Made by a program: the position numbers and the translations under genes
Shown here: piece after piece, positions 26,401-34,757 of the stretch
Layout: the number at the start of each line of letters is the position of its first letter
Position numbering within the stretch: the stretch's first letter is position 1
Notes under the pieces: model-generated
Database searches by the model: none
Told to the model about the DNA's origin: nothing
Seen by the model: the letters and a program-made list of their open reading frames with translations, nothing else
Assembly: GCA_963765285.1 (NCBI GenBank)
Contig: CAVXVR010000004.1
Location: forward strand, 186,001 to 250,000
DNA length: 64,000 nucleotides
Origin: CAVWZH01 sp963765285
Lineage (GTDB): Bacteria; Acidobacteriota; Terriglobia; Terriglobales; Acidobacteriaceae
Direction: 5' to 3'

Positions 26401-26909
26401 TCTCGGTTTCCGCGGGAGCCAGCAACCTGGTCATCAGCGCGCCGGGAGCATCGGGCACACTGGCGATTACCATTACCGGCAATCCCGGCTACAACAGCAC
26501 CATCAACCTCAGTTCCGCGTCCTGCAGTGGCTTTCCGCCGGAGAGCCGGTGCAGTTTCACTCCAGCCTCGCTCACGGGCAGCGGGCAAGTCACCTTGACG
26601 GTTGCCACCACTGCCCCGCGAACCGCCTCGCTCCATCGATTCGATCGATGGACTACCGGGTTCGGATTTGCCTTTGCCGCCGTGCTTTTCTTCGGCCTCC
26701 CAGCCAAACGGAGGCGATTGGGTGCATTGCTCTCTGTGGCAGTGTGCGCTTTCGTTCTTACGTCGGTCAGTTGTGGTGGAAGCAGCAACAGCGGAGGCAG
26801 CACTGGCGATCCGGGAACGCCTCCCGGTCAGTATCATTCAACAGTGACGGCTACCACGACCACGGGACTTAGCCATCCCCTACCGATCATCGTCAACGTT
26901 GGTTCGTAG
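23478..26909 (+). CDS. Secreted S53 (sedolisin) peptidase with Ig-like repeats and C-terminal membrane hairpin
   Basis: 1143 aa; ATG 23478 has GGAG at 8 nt and a signal peptide (MPSAATRLSLGVLSVFLILF). Residues 40-200 form the activation domain (pro-kumamolisin). The catalytic domain has Glu/Asp in GGGEEAEALLD near 300, the oxyanion Asp in STGDAGAEG near 390, and Ser in SGTSASAPSFAG near 535, with a calcium-site end GYDRATGLGS. Four Big_3_5-like Ig repeats (about 650-970) carry the GDGTYAAS / GDASFKQS / GDGNYTGS signature. Near the C-terminus two hydrophobic helices and an LTSVSCGGSS lipobox-like motif interrupt a last Ig-like unit. Acid protease, probably surface-attached, for protein degradation. 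Confidence 0.92.
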   Translation: MPSAATRLSLGVLSVFLILFVPALAWGQGSAQPLIVQPVDEGQLIPLPGNTYPLARAEFDRGAAPPDLPAQRMLLVLKRSQEQETALLRLLDDQQDKASPSYHKWLTPEQFGRQFGPGDQDIQTVTSWLQGHGFQAIQVTKGRSIVEFSGTAAQVQETFHTAIHKYVVNGEEHWANASDPQIPAALGPVVAGVATLHNFFKKPQISRLEKVPATFAHGTRPQVTFPNPTTHALGPQDYAQIYNINPLYQSGTNGNGVTIGVVGRTNVNLFDVFDFDNAFEINTAGLTVVLNGPDPGNLGGGEEAEALLDTTWSSALAPGARVNLVVSSSTNTTDGVDLSEVFIIDNNSADVMTESFGSCEAVHSGAEIAAQGTLAEQAAAQGITYTISTGDAGAEGCDNPNFEQVATGPTSVNYLASTPFNVAVGGTIFNEGAQSSRYWTSLLPLSETAISYIPENVWNESCAVSTCGSANANIAAGGGGASAFFSKPSWQAGVTGIPNDAARDQPDVSLTAAFHDAYLLCFEGSCEDNFIYFISGTSASAPSFAGIMALILDKVSQGPNPPPSPRQGQANYVLYRLASQETLSQCNGSSTATLPASNCVFNDVTVGNNAVPGEVGYGAPGAKYTSNAGYDRATGLGSVNVTNLANAWSSATFNPTTTTLSLSPLTSITHGSPVNVNISVTPNTAGGTPTGDVSLLPFVNGASVAPTGLGLFPLTNGSVSSTINSLPGGNYVVAARYSGDGTYAASTSAQTPTITISSEPSTTTITAQAFDQNGNSLSLANVPYGSFVYLRADVTGKSGIGTATGDVFFEDTTASVGEFALNSEGNTSTPQGILTLKGGQHSITARYIGDASFKQSTSSPASITVAEASTTTAVSAGASHLAQGTNVILTATVTAAANFGNPPSSTVSFFSGATPLGSAPVALASQTGSLFTVTGNFSTNQLPNGQDTITAQYGGDGNYTGSTSAPVTVSVEPDFSVSAGASNLVISAPGASGTLAITITGNPGYNSTINLSSASCSGFPPESRCSFTPASLTGSGQVTLTVATTAPRTASLHRFDRWTTGFGFAFAAVLFFGLPAKRRRLGALLSVAVCAFVLTSVSCGGSSNSGGSTGDPGTPPGQYHSTVTATTTTGLSHPLPIIVNVGS

Positions 26910-27122
26910 AGAATTGGTGCGCCTCAAACACGCAAAGGCGGAGCCTTGCCCCCGGACGTAGGCACTGAACTGTCTGCTGACACCGGCAACCGAGCGTATG
27001 ACCCCGGTTACTAGAATTGCGGCTATACCTGCGCGATCATGGCTGGAACGGGGCGGTGCTCGGCGCAGGCCGCAACGTCCCCGGTTGCAGCGAAAACAGA
27101 ACTTCCGGAGGTCACTCTTAGA

Positions 27123-27611
27123 ATGAAAGTCCGCCACAAAGGGCTCGCGAGAATTGGATCGCGCCTCGGAATCTGGCTCGTCGGTTGTGCGCTGGCGGCA
27201 GTTCCGCAAGCGGTTGGGCAGAACGTTTCCAACAATCCCGCTGCCGACCAGAGCAAGCTCATCGCTCTGGAAAACGCTTGGAACCAGGCGCAACTCCATC
27301 ACGACGCCCGGGCGTTGCAAGACCTGATCGGAGAAAACTTCGTCTATACCGACTACGACGGCACGGTGATGAATAAGGCGCAGTTTCTCGCCGACCTGAA
27401 GGACCCGGCGTATCACGCCACCCTGATTGCAAACGAAAACGTGAAAGTATTTCCTTACGAAAATGTGGCAGTTGTGGTTGGGGTTTACCACACTAAGGGA
27501 ACCTACAAGCGTGAGCCGTTCGAGCATTACGGTCGGTTTACCGACACCTGGATTTACCACAACTTCACCTGGCAATGCGTCGCCAGCCACACGAATTTGA
27601 TCAAGAAATAA
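27123..27611 (+). CDS. Exported DUF4440/NTF2-like protein
   Basis: 162 aa from ATG 27123; GGAGG is present upstream but rather far (about 12 nt). A signal peptide (GIWLVGCALAAVPQAVGQ) precedes an NTF2-like domain: ALENAWNQAQLHHDARALQD, LIGENFVYTDYDGTVMNKAQ, then YGRFTDTWIYHNFTWQCVAS. The cone-shaped fold binds small ligands or catalyses isomerisation or dehydration, but most DUF4440 proteins are uncharacterised. Lies 213 nt after the S53 gene on the same strand. Confidence 0.8.
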   Translation: MKVRHKGLARIGSRLGIWLVGCALAAVPQAVGQNVSNNPAADQSKLIALENAWNQAQLHHDARALQDLIGENFVYTDYDGTVMNKAQFLADLKDPAYHATLIANENVKVFPYENVAVVVGVYHTKGTYKREPFEHYGRFTDTWIYHNFTWQCVASHTNLIKK

Positions 27612-27684
27612 GGGGAATCCGCGTGCCCATCACCGACGTAACTGCCCAAAAGTGCCAGGTTCACCGCTAGACGCTACCAATTCG

Positions 27685-28128
27685 ATGTTTTTGCGGTCTA
27701 TCTCTTGCTATCATTGCACTAGATTTGTGGCCCATGGATCTCCACTTTTCGAACCCCATCCCAACCTCAGCGATGAGGTAAACCACAATATTGTGCAATC
27801 AGAAATTGAGGGTGGCGTCTACCTGGAAGAGCTTCCGCCCGCGACGGTGCTTCAGATCCGCACGCAGAATCATTGCTACACCGCGGTCCTGCTGGGACGC
27901 AGCAATGTGTTGCTTTCCGGTCATCCCCAATATTGCCCGGAACCGGTTTTGGTGGTGATCGCGGGCTCCACTTGGGGCGGGTCGATGTTGAAGCTGCATT
28001 TTGTCGGCCGGGGCATGCACTTGGAATTTCATCATCCCGAATACCGCACGCCGATTGTTACTTCTTCCATTCAGGAAATCCGCGAGTGCCGCCAAGCTAA
28101 CCGCGCGGGCGTTGAAGCGGTGATGTAA
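27685..28128 (+). CDS. Hypothetical protein, beta-rich, 147 aa
   Basis: Start unsure: ATG 27685 or an upstream GTG at 27652, neither with a clear ribosome site; protein-like sequence begins near NIVQSEIEGGVYLEELPPAT. The conserved-looking core is beta-rich with WGGSMLKLHFVGRGMHLEF and two Cys (NHCYTAV and PQYCPEP). No signal peptide or transmembrane segment is convincing. I do not recognise the family; similar soluble small proteins are frequent in Acidobacteria. Confidence 0.6.
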   Translation: MFLRSISCYHCTRFVAHGSPLFEPHPNLSDEVNHNIVQSEIEGGVYLEELPPATVLQIRTQNHCYTAVLLGRSNVLLSGHPQYCPEPVLVVIAGSTWGGSMLKLHFVGRGMHLEFHHPEYRTPIVTSSIQEIRECRQANRAGVEAVM

Positions 28129-28170
28129 AGCGGCTTCCTCCCGCGCAGTAGCCACCGAGGACAGAACTTC

Positions 28171-28250
28171 ACCACAAAGATCACTAAGGTACACGAAGGA
28201 AATCCTTGAAACCGAAGCCTTCGTGGAACTTCGAGTCCTTTGTGGTTAAC
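28171..28250. repeat. Dispersed inverted repeat, TTCGTGTCCTTCGTGGT family, copy 4
   Basis: Left arm ACCACAAAGATCACTAAGGT (28171-28190) then ACACGAAGG; right arm CCTTCGTGGAACTTCGAGTC (28218-28237) then CTTTGTGGTTAAC. The gap 28129-28490 between the hypothetical protein and the aldehyde dehydrogenase otherwise shows nothing clear. Confidence 0.8.
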
Positions 28251-28490
28251 CGGTTTTCCTGACCTGAAATCGAGTTGACATCGCCATTTGCGTGCAGTAA
28301 ACCAGTTAAAGCGTAACTCGGCCTTAGGGCTTGTTTTCGCTTGGACAGCCTGCGACCAATTCATCCCTGTTTTGCGGAAGATCCGGGTACCGGCTCGGAG
28401 AGAGCGACTCTCATGTCCTTGAACGTTTTCGATCGCGGCACCACGGCAAACTCACGGCTATAAGCAAGAGTTCCGATTGAGGAGGAAACG

Positions 28491-29981
28491 ATGGCAACGA
28501 CACTGTCGAATATTCAGCAGGATAAAGTCACGGCCTTTGTGAGCAAAGACCGCAAGATGCTCATCAACGGGAAATGGGTCAATGCCGCCTCGGGAAAGAC
28601 TTTTCCCACCTACAATCCCGCGACCGGTGAAGTGCTGGCGCGCGTAGCCGAAGGCGACCGCGAAGATATCGACCGGGCCGTGAAGGCCGCGCGGGCTGCT
28701 TTCGAATCCGGCGCGTGGCCCAAGATGACTCCTTCGAAACGCGGCCGTCTGCTTTGGAAGCTGGCCGATCTGGTGGAAGAAAATCTCGAAGAATTTGCCG
28801 AACTGGAGATGCTCGATAACGGCAAACCGCTGAAGATCGCGCGCGTTGCTGATATTCCCCTCGTAGTGGACATGTTCCGCTACATGGCAGGATGGGCCAC
28901 CAAGATCGAAGGCAACACCATTCCGCTTTCCATGCCCGGCAAATATCTTGCCTACACGCTGCGCGAACCGATCGGTGTGGTTGGTCAGATCATTCCCTGG
29001 AACTTCCCGTTGCTGATGGCGGCTTGGAAGCTCGCGCCTGCTTTGTCCGCGGGATGCACGGTGATTCTCAAGCCGGCCGAACAAACCCCGCTGACCGCCC
29101 TACGGTTGGGCGAGCTGATTCAGGAAGCCGGATTTCCCGACGGCGTAGTGAATATCGTTCCGGGATACGGTGAAACTGCGGGCGCAGCGCTGGCCGCTCA
29201 TCCCAATGTTGACAAGATTGCCTTCACGGGTTCGACGGAAGTGGGCAGGTTGATTGTGCAGGCCGCGGCGGGGAACTTGAAGAAGGTTTCGCTCGAGCTG
29301 GGCGGGAAGTCGCCCAACGTGGTTTTTGCCGATGGCGACGTGGATGCGGCCATCGCAGGCGCCTCGATGGCGATCTTCTTCAATCATGGACAATGCTGCT
29401 GTGCCGGATCGCGCCTCTACGTCGAGAAGTCGATTTTCGACAAAGTGGTCGATGGCGTGTCTCAGGAAGCCCAGAAAATTAAAGTAGGTCCGGGCTGGGA
29501 TGCGGCCAACGATATGGGTCCGCTGGTTTCAGAAGAACAATTGAACAAGGTCTGCAGCTACCTCGAGTCAGGTATTTCGGAAGGCGCCAAGGCGACCACA
29601 GGCGGTGCGCGTCATGGCGACGAAGGCTATTTCGTGAAGCCCACGGTGCTGGTGAATACGACCGAAAACATGAAAGTAATGCGCGAAGAAATTTTTGGGC
29701 CGGTGGTGGCGGCGATTCCGTTCGACGATCCCAAGGATCTGGTGATCCGAGCGAACGATACGGTTTACGGCCTGGCCGCGGGAGTCTGGACGCGCGACAT
29801 CGGCAAAGCCCATCGTGTCGCCGCCCAGCTAAAAGCCGGGACGGTCTGGATCAATTGCTACAACGTCTTCGACGCAGCGCTACCATTTGGCGGCTACAAG
29901 CAGTCGGGCTGGGGCAGGGAAATGGGCCACGACGCGCTGGAGCTGTATACACAGGTCAAGGCGGTGTGCGCTGCCCTGTAA
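28491..29981 (+). CDS. NAD(P)-dependent aldehyde dehydrogenase
   Basis: 496-aa ALDH-superfamily enzyme with a strong GAGGAGGAAACG ribosome site. NAD-binding GFPDGVVNIVPGYGETAG and FTGSTEVGRLI are followed by the general-base Glu in LELGGKSPN near 268 and the nucleophile Cys in HGQCCCAGSRLYV near 301. MREEIFGPVVAAIPFDDP and a C-terminal QSGWGREMGHDALELYTQVK are as in class 1/betaine-type ALDHs. Substrate cannot be fixed from sequence. Monocistronic by its own leader; an intrinsic terminator lies about 190 nt downstream. Confidence 0.94.
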   Translation: MATTLSNIQQDKVTAFVSKDRKMLINGKWVNAASGKTFPTYNPATGEVLARVAEGDREDIDRAVKAARAAFESGAWPKMTPSKRGRLLWKLADLVEENLEEFAELEMLDNGKPLKIARVADIPLVVDMFRYMAGWATKIEGNTIPLSMPGKYLAYTLREPIGVVGQIIPWNFPLLMAAWKLAPALSAGCTVILKPAEQTPLTALRLGELIQEAGFPDGVVNIVPGYGETAGAALAAHPNVDKIAFTGSTEVGRLIVQAAAGNLKKVSLELGGKSPNVVFADGDVDAAIAGASMAIFFNHGQCCCAGSRLYVEKSIFDKVVDGVSQEAQKIKVGPGWDAANDMGPLVSEEQLNKVCSYLESGISEGAKATTGGARHGDEGYFVKPTVLVNTTENMKVMREEIFGPVVAAIPFDDPKDLVIRANDTVYGLAAGVWTRDIGKAHRVAAQLKAGTVWINCYNVFDAALPFGGYKQSGWGREMGHDALELYTQVKAVCAAL

Positions 29982-30007
29982 CTTGGGCATCTAAACACAA
30001 AGGCTGG

Positions 30008-30035
30008 CCCACCCTTGCGTTTCTGCAAGGGTGGG
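30008..30035. repeat. Perfect hairpin, CCCACCCTTGC arms
   Basis: Arms CCCACCCTTGC and GCAAGGGTGGG with loop GTTTCT, immediately after the aldehyde dehydrogenase. There is no T-tract, so it is not a classical terminator. A sister hairpin lies 80 nt downstream. Confidence 0.75.
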
Positions 30036-30114
30036 AGTTCGTGGCTAAAATCCCGAGCGAGAAGACCATCGCGGCCAGCAAGACTCTTCTGTCTTGGCAC
30101 AGAGGTTCGTGGTA

Positions 30115-30143
30115 CCCACCTTTCGAAAATCGCGAAAGGTGGG
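30115..30143. repeat. Perfect hairpin, CCCACCTTTCG arms
   Basis: Arms CCCACCTTTCG and CGAAAGGTGGG, loop AAAATCG. Similar in outer arm (CCCACC) and size to the hairpin at 30008-30035; together they look like a pair of REP-type elements. Confidence 0.75.
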
Positions 30144-30172
30144 GCAGCCTCTTCATCCGCATCCAAAAACCA

Positions 30173-30197
30173 AAAAGGGCGCGCGTGGCGCCCTTTT
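30173..30197. terminator. Bidirectional intrinsic terminator
   Basis: 10-bp stem AAAAGGGCGC / GCGCCCTTTT with a 5-nt loop, A-tract on one side and T-tract on the other. Placed between the plus-strand aldehyde dehydrogenase and the convergent minus-strand gene at 30251, so it can stop both transcripts. Confidence 0.85.
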
Positions 30198-30250
30198 CGT
30201 TAAAACAACCTGTGACGCTGCCCCAGCGTCACAGGCATGCCGGTTAAAAC

Positions 30251-30652
30251 CTACTCTGCAAGCACCACCACGGGGGCGTTCTGTGCCAGCTCACGTTCTC
30301 TCTGCGGGTGGCTCTTGGGGAGCTCTCGCCCTGCGGTGCTACCCATGGACCAAACCTGGGTCAGGAAATAGGTCCCCTGAGTGCGGCGGAAAATCAGCTT
30401 GGAATTATTTGACGCCGTGGCCGATTCGCAGCGGTGGGATGAAACCACGCTCACCGTGTTCCCTCCGCCCTGGATCAACAGCACTTCGCCGCCGTAAAGG
30501 GTCTGAACCGTGTATTCTCCGGCGGGAAGCGCTTTGCCAGAGACGATGAAGTTGAAAGGCACGTTGGCCTTCATTGCGATGGTTTGGGCGTGGACGAGTG
30601 CACTCGACAGCATCAGGGCCAGGCCGATTAGAACGAACATTTGCTTTTTCAT
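30251..30652 (-). CDS. Small exported hypothetical protein (acidobacterial type)
   Basis: 133 aa with an AAAGGAGG ribosome site and a signal peptide (MKKQMFVLIGLALMLSSALV, cleavage after HAQ). The mature part opens with MKANVPFNFIVSGKALPAGE followed by a beta-rich region. I recall many paralogues with this opening (PFxFxVGxKxLPAGxYxV) in Acidobacteria, function unknown. Divergent from the sigma54 activator gene. Probably periplasmic. Confidence 0.8.
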   Translation of the reverse strand: MKKQMFVLIGLALMLSSALVHAQTIAMKANVPFNFIVSGKALPAGEYTVQTLYGGEVLLIQGGGNTVSVVSSHRCESATASNNSKLIFRRTQGTYFLTQVWSMGSTAGRELPKSHPQRERELAQNAPVVVLAE

Positions 30653-30982
30653 AAATCCTCCTTTTTATCGCCGCCGTTTTTTTGAAACCGTTGTCACCTT
30701 TGCTAAGGCAGGTGGTGTGCCAAAGTTGAAAGCGTCCGCGGAGGAGTCTGCTGGTGACTGTAAGGCATTGATTTCCGTGAGCTTGCCTTTTGGGTCCCAC
30801 ATAACAGCAGGACCCGTCTTTCGCCGAAGCACGCTTTCGCTAACCCAACGGTTAACGTTCACCCGCGCTCCGGTTAATTGGGGGGCAAAGCTCGGCGCTC
30901 TCCGCGGGCTCTGCGGTGAAAGGTCTGGGTTGCCCATATGCGAAGAGAGGCGAAATGTGCTAAACAGCAACCAGGACATTCC
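30653..30982. other. Divergent intergenic region
   Basis: Holds the start regions of the small exported protein (minus) and the sigma54 activator (plus). No strong promoter could be assigned on either strand. A degraded CTCTGCGGTG repeat arm occurs near 30898-30920. Nothing else recognised. Confidence 0.4.
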
Positions 30983-32917
30983 ATGAATCCCAGGCTTGCG
31001 GGTATCGCCGGTCCGTTTCAGGGCATAGCTTTCGTGCTGCCCGAGGGAGAAGTGTCGATCGGACGCGAGTCTTCAAATCAGCTATCGGCCGCCGACGCCG
31101 CCTTGTCACGCCGCCATTGCGTGCTGGTTGGCAAGAGCGGGCAGTTCACCATCCGCGATCTTGAAAGCCAGAACGGAACCTATGTGAACGGTATGCCCGT
31201 CGCCGAGCAGCGCCTAAATCATGGGGATCAAATCTGCATCGGCAACTCGCTGCTCGCTTTTCTGCTCGAGGGAAGCGAAGTGCGTCCGCAGACCAGTCCT
31301 GTGCTCTTCACCGAAACCGCCGGGTATGAGAATTTCGCGGTCCTTCTTCATCCGGAAAAGGACCTTGCTGCCGCGCCGGAGAGAGTGATCGAAAGCCCGC
31401 TCGAGTCTACCCGCTTGGCCCGCGACTTGAACACGCTGATGAAGGTGGCGATTGGAATCGGTGGCATTCGTAATCTCGAGTCGCTGCAGTGGCAACTGAT
31501 GGGTCTGGTATTCGATGTGGTGCCGGCAGAGCGCGGCGCGGTGCTGCTCTTCGACCATCCGGAAGGCCCGAGTTCAGCCGTCGCCTGGGACCGCGTGCGC
31601 GGTCCCGGCCACGCGGTTGAGGTGAGCCAAACCATTGTGCGGCAGGTTACGCACGACCGCCGCGGCCTGGTAGTGAGCGATGTGTCCGGGAACAAGGCCA
31701 TCCGTGAAATCGGCACGGTGTGTGAATTGGGTGTGTGTTCTCTTCTCTGCGTGCCTCTGCTGGATTCAGGCAAAGTGGCGGGCGTGATCTATCTCGACAC
31801 CAGAAAGCCGGCGGAGCGCTTTGATGAAGATCATTTGCAAGTGATGACCGCTGTGGCCGGCATGGCAAGCCTGGCGCTTGAGAACGTGCGCCGCTGGGAG
31901 CGGTTGCAGCAGGAGAACGAGGACCTGCGCGCGGAAATCAATCTGGAACACAACATGGTGGGCAGCGGGCCCCGCATGCAGGCGGTGTTCGATTTCATTC
32001 GCCGGGTTGCGCCCACCGAGTCGAACGTTCTGATTCTGGGGGAGAGTGGAACTGGCAAAGAGCTTGTGGCACGCGCCATCCACCGCAACAGTCCCCGGGC
32101 GGCCCGCCCCTTCGGCGCTATCAACTGCGCCGCGATCACCGAGTCTTTGTTAGAGAGCGAACTTTTCGGACACGAAAAAGGCGCTTTCACCGGAGCCAAC
32201 GCCCAGAAGAAGGGAAGAATGGAAGCGGCGGAGGGCGGAACCATTTTTCTCGACGAGGTGGGCGAGCTTGCTCCCAGCCTGCAGGCCAAGCTGCTGCGCG
32301 TGCTGCAGGAACGGGAGTTCGAGCGGGTGGGCGGCACGCGCCCCATTAAGCTGGACGTGCGAGTGATCGCAGCCACCAATGTGAATTTGTCGGAGTCGGT
32401 GAAGGCCGGAAGTTTCCGCCGCGACCTGTTCTACCGGCTGAATGTGGTCGCGCTCACCATGCCGGCGTTGCGCGAAAGGCGTGAGGATATTCCGCAGCTG
32501 GCCGGCTACTTCATCACCAAAGCGAGCCGGAAATGCAACACCCGCAGCAAACCATTGTCGGCCGAGGCAGGAGCTCTACTGGCCAGCTACGATTGGCCCG
32601 GCAACGTGCGCGAGCTGGAAAACGCAATTGAGCGCGCTCTGGTGTTGGGTTCGACCACCACCATCCTGCCCGAAGATTTGCCCGAGTCTCTGCTTGAAGC
32701 CGGGTTGCCGGTAGCGACAGGGGCGACCAACTTCCATGTCGCCATCAAGAACTTCAAGAGGCAGATCATCTTGCAGGCCCTGCAACAAGCCCACGGCGGC
32801 TATATCGAAGCAGCCAACGCGCTGGGGCTGCATCCCAACTCTTTGCTGCGGTTGATGCGCACTTTGGATTTGAAAGGCGCGGTGAAGGGCGGCGTTCCGC
32901 CCCAAGAAGGCGAGTAA
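30983..32917 (+). CDS. Sigma54-dependent activator with FHA and GAF domains
   Basis: 644 aa from ATG 30983 (AGGA upstream). N-terminal FHA domain (residues 5-100: VSIGRESSNQL, LSRRHCVLVG, SQNGTYVNG) reads phospho-threonine. A GAF domain follows (about 150-310, LLCVPLLDSGKVAGVIYLD). The AAA domain has Walker A GESGTGKELVARAIH, the sigma54-contact loop GAFTGAN, Walker B GGTIFLDEVGEL and a sensor arginine region (YRLNVVALTMPALRERREDI). A Fis-type helix-turn-helix ends the protein (EAANALGLHPNSLLRLMRTL). No receiver, so input is likely a Ser/Thr kinase and a small ligand. Targets are unknown. Confidence 0.94.
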   Translation: MNPRLAGIAGPFQGIAFVLPEGEVSIGRESSNQLSAADAALSRRHCVLVGKSGQFTIRDLESQNGTYVNGMPVAEQRLNHGDQICIGNSLLAFLLEGSEVRPQTSPVLFTETAGYENFAVLLHPEKDLAAAPERVIESPLESTRLARDLNTLMKVAIGIGGIRNLESLQWQLMGLVFDVVPAERGAVLLFDHPEGPSSAVAWDRVRGPGHAVEVSQTIVRQVTHDRRGLVVSDVSGNKAIREIGTVCELGVCSLLCVPLLDSGKVAGVIYLDTRKPAERFDEDHLQVMTAVAGMASLALENVRRWERLQQENEDLRAEINLEHNMVGSGPRMQAVFDFIRRVAPTESNVLILGESGTGKELVARAIHRNSPRAARPFGAINCAAITESLLESELFGHEKGAFTGANAQKKGRMEAAEGGTIFLDEVGELAPSLQAKLLRVLQEREFERVGGTRPIKLDVRVIAATNVNLSESVKAGSFRRDLFYRLNVVALTMPALRERREDIPQLAGYFITKASRKCNTRSKPLSAEAGALLASYDWPGNVRELENAIERALVLGSTTTILPEDLPESLLEAGLPVATGATNFHVAIKNFKRQIILQALQQAHGGYIEAANALGLHPNSLLRLMRTLDLKGAVKGGVPPQEGE

Positions 32918-32954
32918 GACTGACGTACAATACCTGCCGAACTGGAGGCTCCCT

Positions 32955-34556
32955 TTGCCCAAGCAAAGCTCCCCGCGCCCACAAAAGTCACAGTACCCGC
33001 GTCGCACCCTTTTCAGCCGACGTTTGCAAAAGACAATTGTTGCCCTTCTCACATTCCTTCTGGCTTGTTCTGCCTTCGCTTTCCCCCAGGAATCGCGCCC
33101 GTCCAAGGTCGAGGCCAAAGATCAATCATCCGAGTTCGTGACGCGCTCCGGATCCAGACTGCTGCTCGCTGGCAAGCCCTTCCGCTATAGCGGCCCGAAT
33201 ATCGAATGGCTCGGTCTAGAAGCCTATGGCCCGCACGATCCCGTAGGCCCGCGTTACCCGAGCCGCTTCGAAATCGACGATGCGATGGACACCGCTAAAG
33301 AAATGGGCGCCAGAGTCGTCCGTTCGCAGACCATGGGTGATTCCGTTGGTTGCGATCTCTGCATCGAGCCGAAGCTTGGCGTATTCAATCAGGAGGCGTT
33401 CGCCTCCATCGACTATGCGATCGCAGCGGCGCAAAAGCGCGGAGTCCGGTTGATCATGACTCTGGTGGGCGATTGCGCAACCTGTTCGGGCGGCGGCATT
33501 GGCCAATACGTGGAGTGGCTGCACAAAAAGAACTTCAGTGACTTCTTTACCGACCCTGAAATGATTCAGGCCTATGAAAAACACGTAGAAGCTGTTCTGA
33601 ACCACAAGAACGCGCTGACGGGACTGCGTTACAAAGACGATCCCACGATCATGGCTTGGGAGAATTGCAACATGTGCGGCTTCGTGGTGCTGCTGGCGTC
33701 ACAATCTAAGGATCTCGGCCCGGTCATTGCCTGGTCCGACACGATCGGCAAATTCATTAAGTCAGTCGACTCGCGCCATCTGTATCTGGACTCCACCGGC
33801 ATTTTCCGCTTCGATAAGCGTTCGCTTGATACCAAAACGCCCGACCTGATTACGCTGGAATATTATCCGCACTGGGATGCGCTCATCGGCGCGGGAACAA
33901 AAACTACAGCCAAAACATTCTCCGCAGACGCGGCTGAGATCACGGGTCACGGCAAGGCGTACATTGCCACGGAATTTGGCTGGGACGTAACCGACTGGCC
34001 GACGCGAGACGATCTCGAAGAAGTCCTCCATGCACTGGAAGCCGACCCAAATATTTCAGGCGACGGTTTCTGGGCACTGCAGGCCCACGTGGACAATTTT
34101 GGCTGGCAGGCAATTCCGGCGAACGTCAGTAATCCGGCATACGCGAGAAACGGCGAAAGCGGCCAATGGTGGGCGCTTTACTATGGAGGGATGAATACGA
34201 TCGTCAATACGGCGGACGACATGCGGGCGCGCACGCAGCAACTGCGAGCGCACGCCTTCCGCATAACGGGAACTCCAGTTCCGCACCACGCTGTGCCTCC
34301 GCCTCCGATTCTCACAACCGTGCTTCTGGGGGGCTTGTTGGGATGGCGTGGCTCTGCAGGCGCGATCACCTATAGCGTCCAACGCCGGGCGGGAGACACC
34401 GGGGAGTGGGAAACCATCTGTGACAAATGCGTTACCGACGCGGATCTTCCCTGGCTCGATCCCAAACCGCCGGCGGGACTTGGCTTCGGCGTGCAGTATC
34501 GCGTGATCGCTTATAACGCAGATGGCGTTGCGAGCACTCCGTCTGCTCCGCGGTAA
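32955..34556 (+). CDS. Glycoside hydrolase family 5-like (mannanase/cellulase type), exported
   Basis: 533 aa; TTG start 32955 has GGAGG 6 nt upstream. A basic N-terminus then a hydrophobic segment (KTIVALLTFLLACSAFAF) acts as signal or anchor. The barrel shows YSGPNIEWLGLEAYG early, the acid/base in TIMAWENCN near 237 and the nucleophile Glu in AYIATEFGWDVTDWPTRDD near 338, the GH5 pair of Glu residues. Unusual are several Cys pairs around the active site (CDLC, CATC, CNMC). The C-terminal region (from about 440) is a fibronectin-like beta domain. Likely a secreted beta-mannanase or endoglucanase; substrate is inferred only. Confidence 0.82.
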   Translation: MPKQSSPRPQKSQYPRRTLFSRRLQKTIVALLTFLLACSAFAFPQESRPSKVEAKDQSSEFVTRSGSRLLLAGKPFRYSGPNIEWLGLEAYGPHDPVGPRYPSRFEIDDAMDTAKEMGARVVRSQTMGDSVGCDLCIEPKLGVFNQEAFASIDYAIAAAQKRGVRLIMTLVGDCATCSGGGIGQYVEWLHKKNFSDFFTDPEMIQAYEKHVEAVLNHKNALTGLRYKDDPTIMAWENCNMCGFVVLLASQSKDLGPVIAWSDTIGKFIKSVDSRHLYLDSTGIFRFDKRSLDTKTPDLITLEYYPHWDALIGAGTKTTAKTFSADAAEITGHGKAYIATEFGWDVTDWPTRDDLEEVLHALEADPNISGDGFWALQAHVDNFGWQAIPANVSNPAYARNGESGQWWALYYGGMNTIVNTADDMRARTQQLRAHAFRITGTPVPHHAVPPPPILTTVLLGGLLGWRGSAGAITYSVQRRAGDTGEWETICDKCVTDADLPWLDPKPPAGLGFGVQYRVIAYNADGVASTPSAPR

Positions 34557-34757
34557 CACTGTGCATAGAGATCTGGGTAGATCTTAAAGCACCGATAGCC
34601 ACCAGCAGACAACGTGAGCGGCAGAAAGCTAACGGAAATCAGATGGTCTTGATGCTGCAGGGGGCGCGCGACGTGGCCGCTCCCGTGGCGCCCACACCGC
34701 CAGTTCCGTTACGCGACCTGAACCCGGGCACTTGCTTTTCGCGTGCTGGAACGACGG

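Noticed and set aside
26930..27010. ACGCAAAGG and CCCGGTTAC stretch after the S53 gene, recalling a GEMM aptamer
   Set aside because: Conserved boxes are not in the right order and no enclosing helix could be built by eye.
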